DNA from: Candidatus Moranbacteria bacterium RIFOXYB1_FULL_43_19
GTDB taxonomy: Bacteria > Patescibacteriota > Minisyncoccia > Moranbacterales > UBA11712
DNA length: 53,014 nt
Reading direction: 5' to 3'
Assembly: GCA_001784875.1 (NCBI GenBank)
Contig: MFSH01000018.1
Coordinates: 13,968-66,981, forward strand
Shown in pieces: positions 34,773 through 42,097 of the stretch (position 1 is the stretch's first letter; each line of letters opens with the position of its first letter). The position numbers were made by a program, and so were the translations under genes. The notes under the pieces are model-generated. The model made no database searches, had not been told where the DNA came from, and saw only the letters and a list, made by a program, of their open reading frames with translations.

Positions 34773-37700
34773 CTAAGATGCCTTAGCCACCGGGAGCTCA
34801 ACAAAAAATGTCGTCCCTTTCCTCTCCCGGCTCTCAAACCAAATTCGTCCTCCGGCTTCTTCTATGTATGATTTTACCACACTCAAGCCCAGACCGGAAC
34901 CTTCGGTTTCTTTGAGCGCGGCGTTCGAAGCCCGGAAAAACTTTTTGAATATTTTGTCTTGTTCGTCCTTAGGAATGCCGATGCCGGTGTCGGAAACGCT
35001 GATGGTCACTTTATTTTCTTTGAAATCCACGGAAACTTTCACACTTCCTTCTTTGGGAGTGTATTTGACGGCGTTGGATATCAAATTTTGCAATACCTGA
35101 AAAAAATGCCTGGGTCCGATCTCGACTATAGGGTTTAGCGCGCATATTTTTTCGTAAGAAATGGATACGTGCCGCTCTTTCGCCAGTCCCGCCATACTTT
35201 CCGCTGCATCTTTGAGCTTTTCGCAGATATTGACGGAAATAGGATCTTCTTTTGATTTTCCCATGTTGATTTTGGAAACGTCCAAAAGGTCATTGATGAG
35301 GACAATCAGGCGCTGATTATTTTCATAAATTTGATCAAGAGTCTTTTGGGCTTCCGTGGGAAGTTCTCCGTCGTCGCCCTCCAGGAGCGACTCAATCATC
35401 CAGCGAATACCGGAGAGGGGGGTCCGCAGCTGATGAGCCGCGATTGAGAGAAAATCGTCCTTTTCTTTTTCGAGATTATGGCGCTCGGTGATATCCTGAA
35501 ACACGCAAATGGCTCCCAGGTTTTTTCCACCCTTGGCAAACGGAGAGCAGATTCCATCAATAGGAATGTCTTTTTGTCCAGTACGCAGATAGCTGTTTTT
35601 TGGGAACTTGAACGAGCTGCTGTGCTCGAGAGAAGACATGACGGGATAAACAGGCTTTTTCTTGTTTCCTTCTTCCTCGACGAACTGAAAGGTGTCTTGG
35701 GCTTTTTGCAGTTCCACTTGATCCCGCGTCTCCTTTGGGAGCAATGATTTAGCGGTGCGGTTTATAAAGACTATGTTTTCCGAAACATCCGTGGCAAAAA
35801 CGGCTTCGGCAATGGATTGCAGATAGTTCAATATGCTTTCCGCGCGCTCCTTCTGCAGAGCGACTGATTCGTGAGCGAGCCGCTCTTTTTCTTGCGCTTC
35901 CTTGAAATCTTCCAGAAGATTCAACATCGCCTTTTTTGAATTTTCCAGCTCTTTGTTTTTTTCCTCCAGGTTTTTCGTCCGCTCTTTCACTATTTTCTCA
36001 AGCTCCGCGCTCTGTTTCTTCAGCAATTCTTCCTTTTCCGCGTAGTAGTCGATTTTTTCATGGAGCTCTTTGGGCGTCAATTTCAGTTCGGCCGCCTTTT
36101 GAGCATAAAGCGCGGAAAGGTGCTCCGTTTCTTCTTCGCTGATCAATTTTTCCTCGGAAACGGCTACGTTTGCCGCCGGAGCGCCAATATAGCTGGACAG
36201 TGTTCTTTCCGTCGCGCTGTTGAACTCAATAAGCTCGTCAAGGGTGATTTCGCTTGTATTTTCAATATTTGCTTTTTCCCGGCATTGTTCCGCCAAATTC
36301 AGAGCCTCGCCCTCACTCACGTATTTTCCGAAAATAGAAGCAACAATTTTCTTTTTTTCTTCCAGATTGATTTTCTTTTCTTGAAGAGCGGCTCCTGCCA
36401 AAAAATAGTTCCTTTTTTCTCCGTCGCCGAAAAAATCGGGAATGGTTTGTTTTTCCTTTTCGCTCTGCCCAAAAAACAAGGACCCGACAATGAAAAATCC
36501 GACGTTGAAAATCATGCTCCAGAGAACCGTGAGCGCCAGAGGATCAAGACTGGTGATTCCAAAAAGGTTTTCCGGCCTCAAAAACCGGATTCCCCCGGGC
36601 CCGTCAGAAAGAATCGACATGTTTAGCCAGTCGCTTCTCACCAAAGCCGGAAAAAGTGAGGTATAGAACCAGACGAGAAATCCGGCGGCCATCCCAATGA
36701 GAGCGCCGGTCCGGCCGGATTTTTTCCAATAAAGTCCGCCGATCGTGGCCGGGGCAAACTGTAAAACCGCGGCGAAAGAAATCATGCCGATTTTCACCAG
36801 AACGTGGGACGACCCTATTTTTATTTCGAAGACATAAGCGATGAGCATCAGCGCGATGACCGCCAACCAGCGGACAAGCAAAAGACGATGGCGGAAGAAA
36901 CTCAGCCATTTTGTTTTTTCAATGATCGGAGCCACTAGATAGTTGGTAGTCATTGACGCAATTGCGATTCCGGAAATCAAAATCATGCTGAAAGCGGCTG
37001 AGATCCCGCCAATGAAAACCAGAAGTGAAATCCACTGACTGCCGTGACTCAAGGGTATATGCAGAATAAAGTTGTCGGCAACACTGGCATCGTGCCCGTG
37101 CAGCAGACCGTGCATAGCTATCGGGAAAACAAAAACCGTGATGACAATGAGATAGAGGGGCAAAAGCCAGACGGCCGTGCGTAAGTGTTTTTTGTTCGAG
37201 TTTTCCACCACTGCCATATGAAACTGGCGGGGGAGAAACATAATGGCCGACACTGACAAAATAGTGTAAGCGAGAAAAAGGGACGGCGAAGGAGCGTTGG
37301 CCCGCAAGGAAGACAAAATTTTCTCATTGGCCGCGATCTGCGAAAATATGTCGCCAAAGCCGTTATGGAGAAAATAGGTGACGAATATCCCGACAGCTAG
37401 AAACGCCGCCAGCTTCACGACCGATTGGATAGCAACCACCATGACCAAACCCGGATGCCTTTCTGTCTGGTCCAGCTTCCTCATCCCGAAAGAAATGATG
37501 AAGATCACAATGATAGACAGCAATGCCCAGTCAATTTGCGCCCGATTGGTGTGGATGACGCTTCCGGTGGTGACAAAAGCGTAGGAAGAGAAAATCGCCT
37601 TGAGCTGAAGGGAGAGATAGGGGACGATTCCGACAAGAGCGATCAGCGTGGCTAGCACCGCGACGGACTGCGATTTTCCGTAGCGCAGCGACAAGAGGCC

Positions 37701-38009
37701 GGCGATGCTTGTCACGGCGTATTTCTCTTTCAATTTGAGAATTTTGCTGATTATTTCTTTCCAAAAAATGAAAAACAGGGTTGGTCCGATATAAACGCCC
37801 AAAAACAAAAAACTGGTTGTTGAGGCAAGGCCTACGTTTCCAAAGAAAGTCCAGGCCGTGCAATAAATTGCCAGCGAAAGAGTGTATACGACCGCGTTGT
37901 CAGTGAAATTTTTATCTTGGGTATATTTTTTCTCGACGAAATACGCGACCGCGAACAGCGCGGCGAAATAAACCAGAGTTATTTCCACTATGATCAACGG
38001 ATTAATCAT
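34773..38009 (-). CDS. CbrA-like sodium/solute symporter-histidine kinase fusion
   Basis: 1078 residues. The first about 500 form an SLC5/SSS transporter with 13 or so helices (for example TAWTFFGNVGLA, IAIASMTTNYLVAP), followed by a linker, a long coiled coil (about 600-700), a PAS domain with a QDITERHNLEKEKDDFLS exit, HisKA with H859 (IAAHQLRTPLSG), and HATPase_c with the N box (NLISNAVKYTPKEG), DTGIGIP and GSGLGLSVV. This order is that of CbrA, which links nutrient uptake with signalling. A receiver domain is absent; the free CheY-like protein may be the target. It overlaps a small membrane-protein gene by eight bases. The transported solute cannot be told. Confidence 0.92.
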   Translation of the reverse strand: MINPLIIVEITLVYFAALFAVAYFVEKKYTQDKNFTDNAVVYTLSLAIYCTAWTFFGNVGLASTTSFLFLGVYIGPTLFFIFWKEIISKILKLKEKYAVTSIAGLLSLRYGKSQSVAVLATLIALVGIVPYLSLQLKAIFSSYAFVTTGSVIHTNRAQIDWALLSIIVIFIISFGMRKLDQTERHPGLVMVVAIQSVVKLAAFLAVGIFVTYFLHNGFGDIFSQIAANEKILSSLRANAPSPSLFLAYTILSVSAIMFLPRQFHMAVVENSNKKHLRTAVWLLPLYLIVITVFVFPIAMHGLLHGHDASVADNFILHIPLSHGSQWISLLVFIGGISAAFSMILISGIAIASMTTNYLVAPIIEKTKWLSFFRHRLLLVRWLAVIALMLIAYVFEIKIGSSHVLVKIGMISFAAVLQFAPATIGGLYWKKSGRTGALIGMAAGFLVWFYTSLFPALVRSDWLNMSILSDGPGGIRFLRPENLFGITSLDPLALTVLWSMIFNVGFFIVGSLFFGQSEKEKQTIPDFFGDGEKRNYFLAGAALQEKKINLEEKKKIVASIFGKYVSEGEALNLAEQCREKANIENTSEITLDELIEFNSATERTLSSYIGAPAANVAVSEEKLISEEETEHLSALYAQKAAELKLTPKELHEKIDYYAEKEELLKKQSAELEKIVKERTKNLEEKNKELENSKKAMLNLLEDFKEAQEKERLAHESVALQKERAESILNYLQSIAEAVFATDVSENIVFINRTAKSLLPKETRDQVELQKAQDTFQFVEEEGNKKKPVYPVMSSLEHSSSFKFPKNSYLRTGQKDIPIDGICSPFAKGGKNLGAICVFQDITERHNLEKEKDDFLSIAAHQLRTPLSGIRWMIESLLEGDDGELPTEAQKTLDQIYENNQRLIVLINDLLDVSKINMGKSKEDPISVNICEKLKDAAESMAGLAKERHVSISYEKICALNPIVEIGPRHFFQVLQNLISNAVKYTPKEGSVKVSVDFKENKVTISVSDTGIGIPKDEQDKIFKKFFRASNAALKETEGSGLGLSVVKSYIEEAGGRIWFESRERKGTTFFVELPVAKAS

Positions 38010-38241
38010 TTTTGTTTTTCTCGTTTTTCTCCACGCTCTCCAAAATCAAAAAAAGTTCCAGCGCTAGCCACACGGAGAAATAATAAACAAAATAAAAAAG
38101 GAAAGACCTGTCGCCTGCCCCTGCCAGAAAAGGCCACCCCAAAAGAAAAAGAAAGGCAAACAAAACGAAAAACTTGAATTCAATCCTCGCGAAGACGGAA
38201 ATCATTCTCCGAAAAAAATTTTTTCTTTTTATTTCGTCCAT
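38002..38241 (-). CDS. Small membrane protein coupled to the CbrA-like kinase
   Basis: 79 residues with two hydrophobic helices (about 22-41 and 47-67) and charged ends. Its stop overlaps the ATG of the transporter/kinase gene by eight bases, so translation is coupled. Small two-helix membrane proteins precede several SSS-type symporters as accessory subunits, and pseudomonad cbrA is preceded by the small gene cbrX (from memory). No sequence family recognised. Confidence 0.7.
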   Translation of the reverse strand: MDEIKRKNFFRRMISVFARIEFKFFVLFAFLFLLGWPFLAGAGDRSFLFYFVYYFSVWLALELFLILESVEKNEKNKND

Positions 38242-38298
38242 CTCGTTCAGAACCTACGCTTTTGAGTGTGATTCGCGTAAGTCCTATTTTTCAAAAGG

Positions 38299-39870
38299 TT
38301 ATGTTTTTCGCCCATTTTGCTCCAATCGCTGCTTCAACTCTTCGACCTCTTTTTTAAGCTCAATGATTCTCATTTCCCGTCCCATCATCAGCTCGTTTGC
38401 CTTTTTTAAATCCTCGGATTGTTCTTTTTCTTTTTCAGACTGCTCCCTGTATTGGGTGATATCGTTTCCGGAGCTAACCGTTCCGATCACGTTTCCTCCC
38501 CCGTCTTTCAAGATAGTATTGTGCCAAGCAATCAGCCTTTCCTCTCCTTTTTTCGTCAAAACCAGATTTTCATAATAATCGCTTTTCTTTTCCCCCGCGA
38601 TTGTATCGTTGAACACTTTTTTCACTTCCGGCCGTATTTTTTGCGGAACGAAATTGTCAAGCCAATTCTTGCCGATGATTTCTTCGTCAGTGGCCACACC
38701 CAAGATTTCTTTGGCGCTCTGGTTGGCAAAAGAGACATTTCCGCTTGAATCCAGCGCCACAAACATGCTTGCCATTACCTTGAGGTAGGATTGGGCCTTT
38801 TGATGTTCAGCTTCGGTTTCGGAAGACGCTCGCTCGAGAGATTCAAGCATCGAATTGACATTGGCGGCCATGCTGGATATCTCGTCGCCGCCATTCACAA
38901 CGATCCTCTTCGAAAAATTCTTGCTTTGGGCGATTTCGGCAATTTTCGCGTTGAAGTTGAAAATTCTCCCCAGCACCAAGACTCCCAAAAGCAGGCCGAC
39001 TATTGCCAAAACAGTCAGGCCGCCGGCAGCCGAAATAATCAAAAAATAGCCAACCGCCTTTGAGCCCTGCTGATATATATCTCTCGAAAAATTGATGCCC
39101 AGAAGAAGCGCCGGCTGGTTGTAGATGTCTTTTATCAGCGAATATCCCCTAAGTTCTTTTTCGCTGATTTCGGAAATCTCGACCGGATTTTTCGCGACAA
39201 TCAGGGCTTCCAACGCCTTCCTGTCTTTCTGCTCCGCGACTTGGGCGACAGGGTCAATATTTATGTCCAGCCTGGTCAACTGGGCCAGTTTTTCAATCTC
39301 TTTCGCGCCAAAATATTTCGCGAAAATCAAAGTTCCCCGGCTGGGACCTTCCGCGAGAGAATTCAGAATCGGATGAGAAGCAAAAACCACTGCTCCTCCG
39401 GCCGCCGAAATCAGCCCCGTTTTCGATTTGTTTTCGTCATAATCCGTGAGCAACTCGCCCGTTTTCAGATGTTCGGACCAGCCGCCAAAATCAGTGATTG
39501 GCTGGCCTTCGTTGAAATTATATCCCTTTTGGAAAACCACCTTGCCTTCAGAATTGGCAAAAATTATGAAATCGATTTTGAGATTTTCAAAAGTTGTATC
39601 CGTGAGATTGCTTTCGACATACTCGCTGTTTTCGTCAGTCACAAATTGGTAGGTGTCGTCCCAATTGGACCAATCAGAAACCACGGAACTCAAATTTTCA
39701 AGTTCGTGGTAATAGGCCTCCGTGACGCGCCCAACATTGGTTTTAGCCTTTTCAATCTCAATTTCCCTGAAACTGGGCAAGATTATTTTCCAGGAAAGAG
39801 CCATATTCAGCAAAACAAGGCCGACCAAAACAATGCTCAAGAGCAAAGGAATTTTGTAGCGTATGGACAT
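38299..39870 (-). CDS. CHASE4-HAMP-PAS sensor protein without kinase domain
   Basis: 523 residues. Helix 1 (8-29) and helix 2 (about 275-300) flank a periplasm-type sensor domain with DWSNWDDTYQFV, the hallmark of CHASE4. A HAMP segment, a PAS domain (about 365-480, VALDSSGNVSFANQSAKEILG) and a C-terminal coiled coil follow, ending GREMRIIELKKEVEELKQRL. No HisKA, GGDEF or methyl-accepting region is present. The coiled-coil tail resembles that of the PAS protein at 34028, so both may dock on the same partner, perhaps the CbrA-like kinase. It has its own promoter at 39919. Confidence 0.85.
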   Translation of the reverse strand: MSIRYKIPLLLSIVLVGLVLLNMALSWKIILPSFREIEIEKAKTNVGRVTEAYYHELENLSSVVSDWSNWDDTYQFVTDENSEYVESNLTDTTFENLKIDFIIFANSEGKVVFQKGYNFNEGQPITDFGGWSEHLKTGELLTDYDENKSKTGLISAAGGAVVFASHPILNSLAEGPSRGTLIFAKYFGAKEIEKLAQLTRLDINIDPVAQVAEQKDRKALEALIVAKNPVEISEISEKELRGYSLIKDIYNQPALLLGINFSRDIYQQGSKAVGYFLIISAAGGLTVLAIVGLLLGVLVLGRIFNFNAKIAEIAQSKNFSKRIVVNGGDEISSMAANVNSMLESLERASSETEAEHQKAQSYLKVMASMFVALDSSGNVSFANQSAKEILGVATDEEIIGKNWLDNFVPQKIRPEVKKVFNDTIAGEKKSDYYENLVLTKKGEERLIAWHNTILKDGGGNVIGTVSSGNDITQYREQSEKEKEQSEDLKKANELMMGREMRIIELKKEVEELKQRLEQNGRKT

Positions 39871-39918
39871 GGGTTTTGTTTTTTATTTCTTATGCAAGAA
39901 GCGTCTTTTCCTGTTGCA

Positions 39919-39947
39919 ATTATGTCATACTATCACGAATAGGTAAA
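39919..39947 (-). promoter_or_regulatory. Promoter of the signalling operon
   Basis: TTTACC (39947-39942), a 17-base spacer and CATAAT (39924-39919) before the ATG at 39870. A terminator for the gene behind it begins five bases upstream. Confidence 0.6.
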
Positions 39948-39951
39948 CAAT

Positions 39952-39981
39952 AAAAAAACTCCGCCGATATGCCAGCGGAGT
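39952..39981 (-). terminator. Rho-independent terminator
   Basis: ACTCCGC (39958-39964) and GCGGAGT (39975-39981) with seven T after the stem on the minus strand. It lies directly after the TGA at 39985-39983. Confidence 0.88.
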
Positions 39982-39982
39982 G

Positions 39983-40102
39983 TCATTGATTTTGGGAATT
40001 ACTCACTTCCGGATCTTCTACGGAAGGCTCGGCGCGGTTTCCGGAAGTGAGATTGGCCACTTCGATGATTTTCCCGCTCGATGGCCGATAGAGCAGCACC
40101 AT
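39983..40102 (-). CDS. Possible 39-aa frame or shifted C-terminus of the preceding protein
   Basis: A minus-strand frame starting ATG 40102 with normal residue composition (LLYRPSSGKIIEVANLTSG) and a stop two bases before the terminator hairpin. It has no Shine-Dalgarno sequence. More likely the true C-terminus of the 40505 frame after a one-base indel than a separate gene. Confidence 0.3.
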   Translation of the reverse strand: MVLLYRPSSGKIIEVANLTSGNRAEPSVEDPEVSNSQNQ

Positions 40103-40505
40103 ATTTATCTAAAATAATGAAAACATCAGCTCCGTTGAATAAGAAATCGGTAGTCTTCCCTGTATTATCTGGCACAAAAGATGAGAAGTTTATATCCGTG
40201 TTTCCATCCGGCCTCTTTTTATACTTATTCGTTATGTCTCGCGAGTCTGCCCTTAAAGTTTCTCTGCCTCTTTTGCTGAAAACAAAAAATAAAGAAAAGA
40301 TAATTCCAATCCGCTGCCCGACAAAAATAGGCCTGCTGCTTAGTAAATATTCAAATAGAGAAAGAGAGATAAATAAGATCACGAATCCAAGAATTGTAAA
40401 AAAGACAAACCAAAAGACAAGAGCTGCCAGATAAAAAAATACACTCCGATAGCTTAACACCCCCCTATACGACAGGAACAAAGTCCTTGGAATACAATCT
40501 TCCAT
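39999..40505 (-). CDS. Hypothetical two-helix membrane protein, C-terminus possibly frameshifted
   Basis: 168 residues. Two hydrophobic helices (about 23-54 and 66-76) are followed by a charged domain (RADSRDITNKYKKRPDGN) and a segment reading DVFIILDKYGAAL. The last 20 residues are almost all Arg/His/Ser, as in an out-of-frame reading. In another frame the same DNA encodes VLLYRPSSGK ... EDPEVSNSQNQ, ending at 39983 right before the terminator. Codon use is more A+T rich than the neighbours. I do not recognise a family. Either two overlapping genes or a frameshift is present. Confidence 0.5.
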   Translation of the reverse strand: MEDCIPRTLFLSYRGVLSYRSVFFYLAALVFWFVFFTILGFVILFISLSLFEYLLSSRPIFVGQRIGIIFSLFFVFSKRGRETLRADSRDITNKYKKRPDGNTDINFSSFVPDNTGKTTDFLFNGADVFIILDKYGAALSAIERENHRSGQSHFRKPRRAFRRRSGSE

Positions 40506-40578
40506 ACTCTCTCTGCGAAAGCTTTTTTTTGTGAGAAAAAATACTTCTTACGCCCATATATTTATATTTGCTTTGTTA

Positions 40579-41175
40579 TCACAGAACTTTTTTATAATAA
40601 AATCCTACGTCCCGGACCCATTTGGCTTCACCGCGCGCGCCGGATCGAGTACAAGCATCTCCGCACTTCCACATGACCATCTCGCGCGGAGTGTCCACTT
40701 TCTGGGCAACCAGATTTTTGATTCTTTTTCCAACCACGTTCACAGCGTGACGCGGAGAGGAAAAACAGCTGTATCCCGACGAAGTCGGATTTTCCGGACC
40801 CCGGTATCCCCAATAGTTATAACAGCTTTTTCCATTCTTTTCCGGAGAATATATGCCCCAGTTGCTCTCTTTTTTCGCGATGGCCACCAAAAAAGCGGCT
40901 GTTTTTTTGTCTTTTCTGGCAATATGGGATGCCATTTCCTCAATCGGATAGCCTTTTACTAATTTTCTGATGTTTTTTTCTTTAGCGGCGGATCCTTTCG
41001 CTTCTGTCACTTGAGGAAGGGAAACTGGAATTGCGGCCACACTTAAAAAACATAGAAAAGCAAAAACGAGCGAAACTGATACCAAAAAGCCAAAGAAAAA
41101 ATCTTCGGGCGTGGAAGGCCTTTTTGGATTTTTTTTGTCTGCCTTTTTTTCCTTTTTGTTTTTCCCCTTTTTCAT
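40579..41175 (-). CDS. Membrane-anchored lysozyme-fold protein (muralytic enzyme candidate)
   Basis: 198 residues. A strongly basic N-terminus, one helix (26-49), then a domain with IARKDKKTAAFLVAIAKKESNWG, where E103 is in the catalytic position of lysozyme/lytic transglycosylase folds. It is followed by CYNYWGYRG, a cysteine-containing SGYSCFSSPRHAV, and YYKKVL at the end. Conserved cysteines suggest disulfides outside the cell. Such proteins cleave peptidoglycan glycan strands during growth or when envelope structures are inserted. It has its own promoter behind tRNA-Gly and a leader of about 117 bases that carries a GC-rich palindrome. Confidence 0.75.
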   Translation of the reverse strand: MKKGKNKKEKKADKKNPKRPSTPEDFFFGFLVSVSLVFAFLCFLSVAAIPVSLPQVTEAKGSAAKEKNIRKLVKGYPIEEMASHIARKDKKTAAFLVAIAKKESNWGIYSPEKNGKSCYNYWGYRGPENPTSSGYSCFSSPRHAVNVVGKRIKNLVAQKVDTPREMVMWKCGDACTRSGARGEAKWVRDVGFYYKKVL

Positions 41176-41193
41176 ACCTGTCGATTCGCAATT

Positions 41194-41225
41194 TCCGCCA
41201 AAGGCGGACCAGCCTTTGGCTGGCG
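41194..41225. repeat. GC-rich palindrome in a 5' leader
   Basis: TCCGCCAAAGGCGGA followed by CCAGCCTTTGGCTGGCG; two head-to-head hairpins related to the element at 25767-25796. It lies 19 bases upstream of the start of the lysozyme-fold gene. Confidence 0.75.
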
Positions 41226-41264
41226 CATTATCATTTATTCACGGATTTGCACAGGATACAAAGC

Positions 41265-41288
41265 AAAAGAACGGGACTTCACCCGTTC
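41265..41288 (-). terminator. Terminator after the tRNA-Gly gene
   Basis: GAACGGG (41269-41275) and CCCGTTC (41282-41288), followed on the minus strand by TTTTGCTTTG. It begins at the start point of the next promoter. Confidence 0.6.
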
Positions 41289-41298
41289 CATTGCATAT

Positions 41299-41327
41299 AT
41301 TATAGCACACTAATTCATATAAATCAA
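41299..41327 (-). promoter_or_regulatory. Promoter of the lysozyme-fold gene
   Basis: TTGATT (41327-41322), a 17-base spacer and TATAAT (41304-41299), with a TGC extension before the -10 box. Confidence 0.7.
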
Positions 41328-41336
41328 GAAAATTTG

Positions 41337-41408
41337 AGCGGGTGAAGGGAATCGAACCCTCGTCCTCAGGTTGGAAACCTGATGTAATAGCCATTATACA
41401 ACACCCGC
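41337..41408 (-). tRNA. tRNA-Gly(UCC)
   Basis: Acceptor GCGGGTG (41408-41402) pairs with CACCCGC (41344-41338), and the discriminator is U. The anticodon arm is TCAGG-TTTCCAA-CCTGA with anticodon TCC, and the T arm contains TTCGATT. CCA is not encoded. Confidence 0.95.
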
Positions 41409-41452
41409 TTATGCCAAAATCCTAATTGAAAAATTATTTTTTATCAACTTTT

Positions 41453-41523
41453 TCGGAGTGCTGGGAATCGAACCCAGTCAACGTGCTCCCAAAGCACGCG
41501 TACTGCCGGTATACGACACTCCG
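41453..41523 (-). tRNA. tRNA-Pro(UGG)
   Basis: Acceptor CGGAGTG/CACTCCG with A discriminator. Anticodon arm CGTGC-TTTGGGA-GCACG, anticodon TGG. T arm CTGGG-TTCGATT-CCCAG. CCA is not encoded. It follows the hup terminator directly. Confidence 0.95.
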
Positions 41524-41525
41524 AC

Positions 41526-41559
41526 AAAAACTTTGCCCCACGAAAAAAGCGGGGCAAAG
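41526..41559 (-). terminator. Terminator of the HU gene
   Basis: CTTTGCCCC (41531-41539) and GGGGCAAAG (41551-41559) form the stem, followed by TTTTTG on the minus strand. Confidence 0.8.
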
Positions 41560-41592
41560 GATATATACAAAAATTTCCTGAATCTAAATTCA

Positions 41593-41931
41593 TTACTGCG
41601 TAAAAGCCGTTTCCGCTTGCACCGGAGCTGCCTCGGCTGTCTTTTGAGATCGCACTGCTTCCTTTAGGCGTTTTCCGGCCGTGAATTTCGGGGTGTTTAC
41701 CGCCTGAATGGTTATCCTCTGCTTGGTTTGCGGGTTGATTCCCTCCCGTGCGGCCCGGTGAGTCACCTTGAAAGTTCCAAAGCCGGCAATCGTCACTTTT
41801 CGATCACCATGAAGCGCGTCTGTTATCGTGTCAACCACCGCATCAACCACAATTTCCACTTCCTTTTTTGTTTGCCCAATTTTGTTGGCCACCATCTCGA
41901 CCAGCGCTTCTTTGTTTATATCAGTTGCCAT
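41593..41931 (-). CDS. hup: HU-family DNA-binding protein
   Basis: 112 residues. The canonical HU body is MATDINKEALVEMVANKIG, the arm region GDRKVTIAGFGTFKVTHRAAREGINPQTKQ and the closing PKFTAGKRLKEAV. It has a 20-residue extra tail rich in Ala, Gln and Glu. The GFGTF core and NPQT loop for DNA binding are intact. HU compacts and bends DNA as a dimer. It is a monocistronic gene with a consensus promoter and its own terminator, followed by two tRNA genes. Confidence 0.95.
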   Translation of the reverse strand: MATDINKEALVEMVANKIGQTKKEVEIVVDAVVDTITDALHGDRKVTIAGFGTFKVTHRAAREGINPQTKQRITIQAVNTPKFTAGKRLKEAVRSQKTAEAAPVQAETAFTQ

Positions 41932-41971
41932 TTTACACCCCGCTTTCTAGGTTATCCCTTAAGGTATGTAT

Positions 41972-42000
41972 ATTATAATATTTTCCCTCAAATAAGCCAA
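41972..42000 (-). promoter_or_regulatory. Promoter of the HU gene
   Basis: TTGGCT (42000-41995), a 17-base spacer and TATAAT (41977-41972). A GGGGTG Shine-Dalgarno-like element precedes the ATG. Confidence 0.8.
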
Positions 42001-42023
42001 ATTTATATTAACACCTTCGCCTT

Positions 42024-42071
42024 CACATAACACATACCATGGAACAAAACTTCTTCATGTTGTGTTATGTG
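42024..42071. repeat. CACATAACACA inverted repeat between rny and hup
   Basis: CACATAACACA (42024-42034) and TGTGTTATGTG (42061-42071) are exact 11-bp arms. Words are shared with the gap at 26208-26240. It could act as the rny 3' hairpin, but no T run follows. Confidence 0.6.
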
Positions 42072-42097
42072 TTACGTGTTTAATGTTACATGAAATT

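Noticed and set aside
39999-40505. Bacterial sugar transferase (WcaJ-type) reading of the two-helix protein
   Set aside because: A short stretch (SSRPIFVGQRIG) resembles the family, but the following catalytic region cannot be aligned in any frame.
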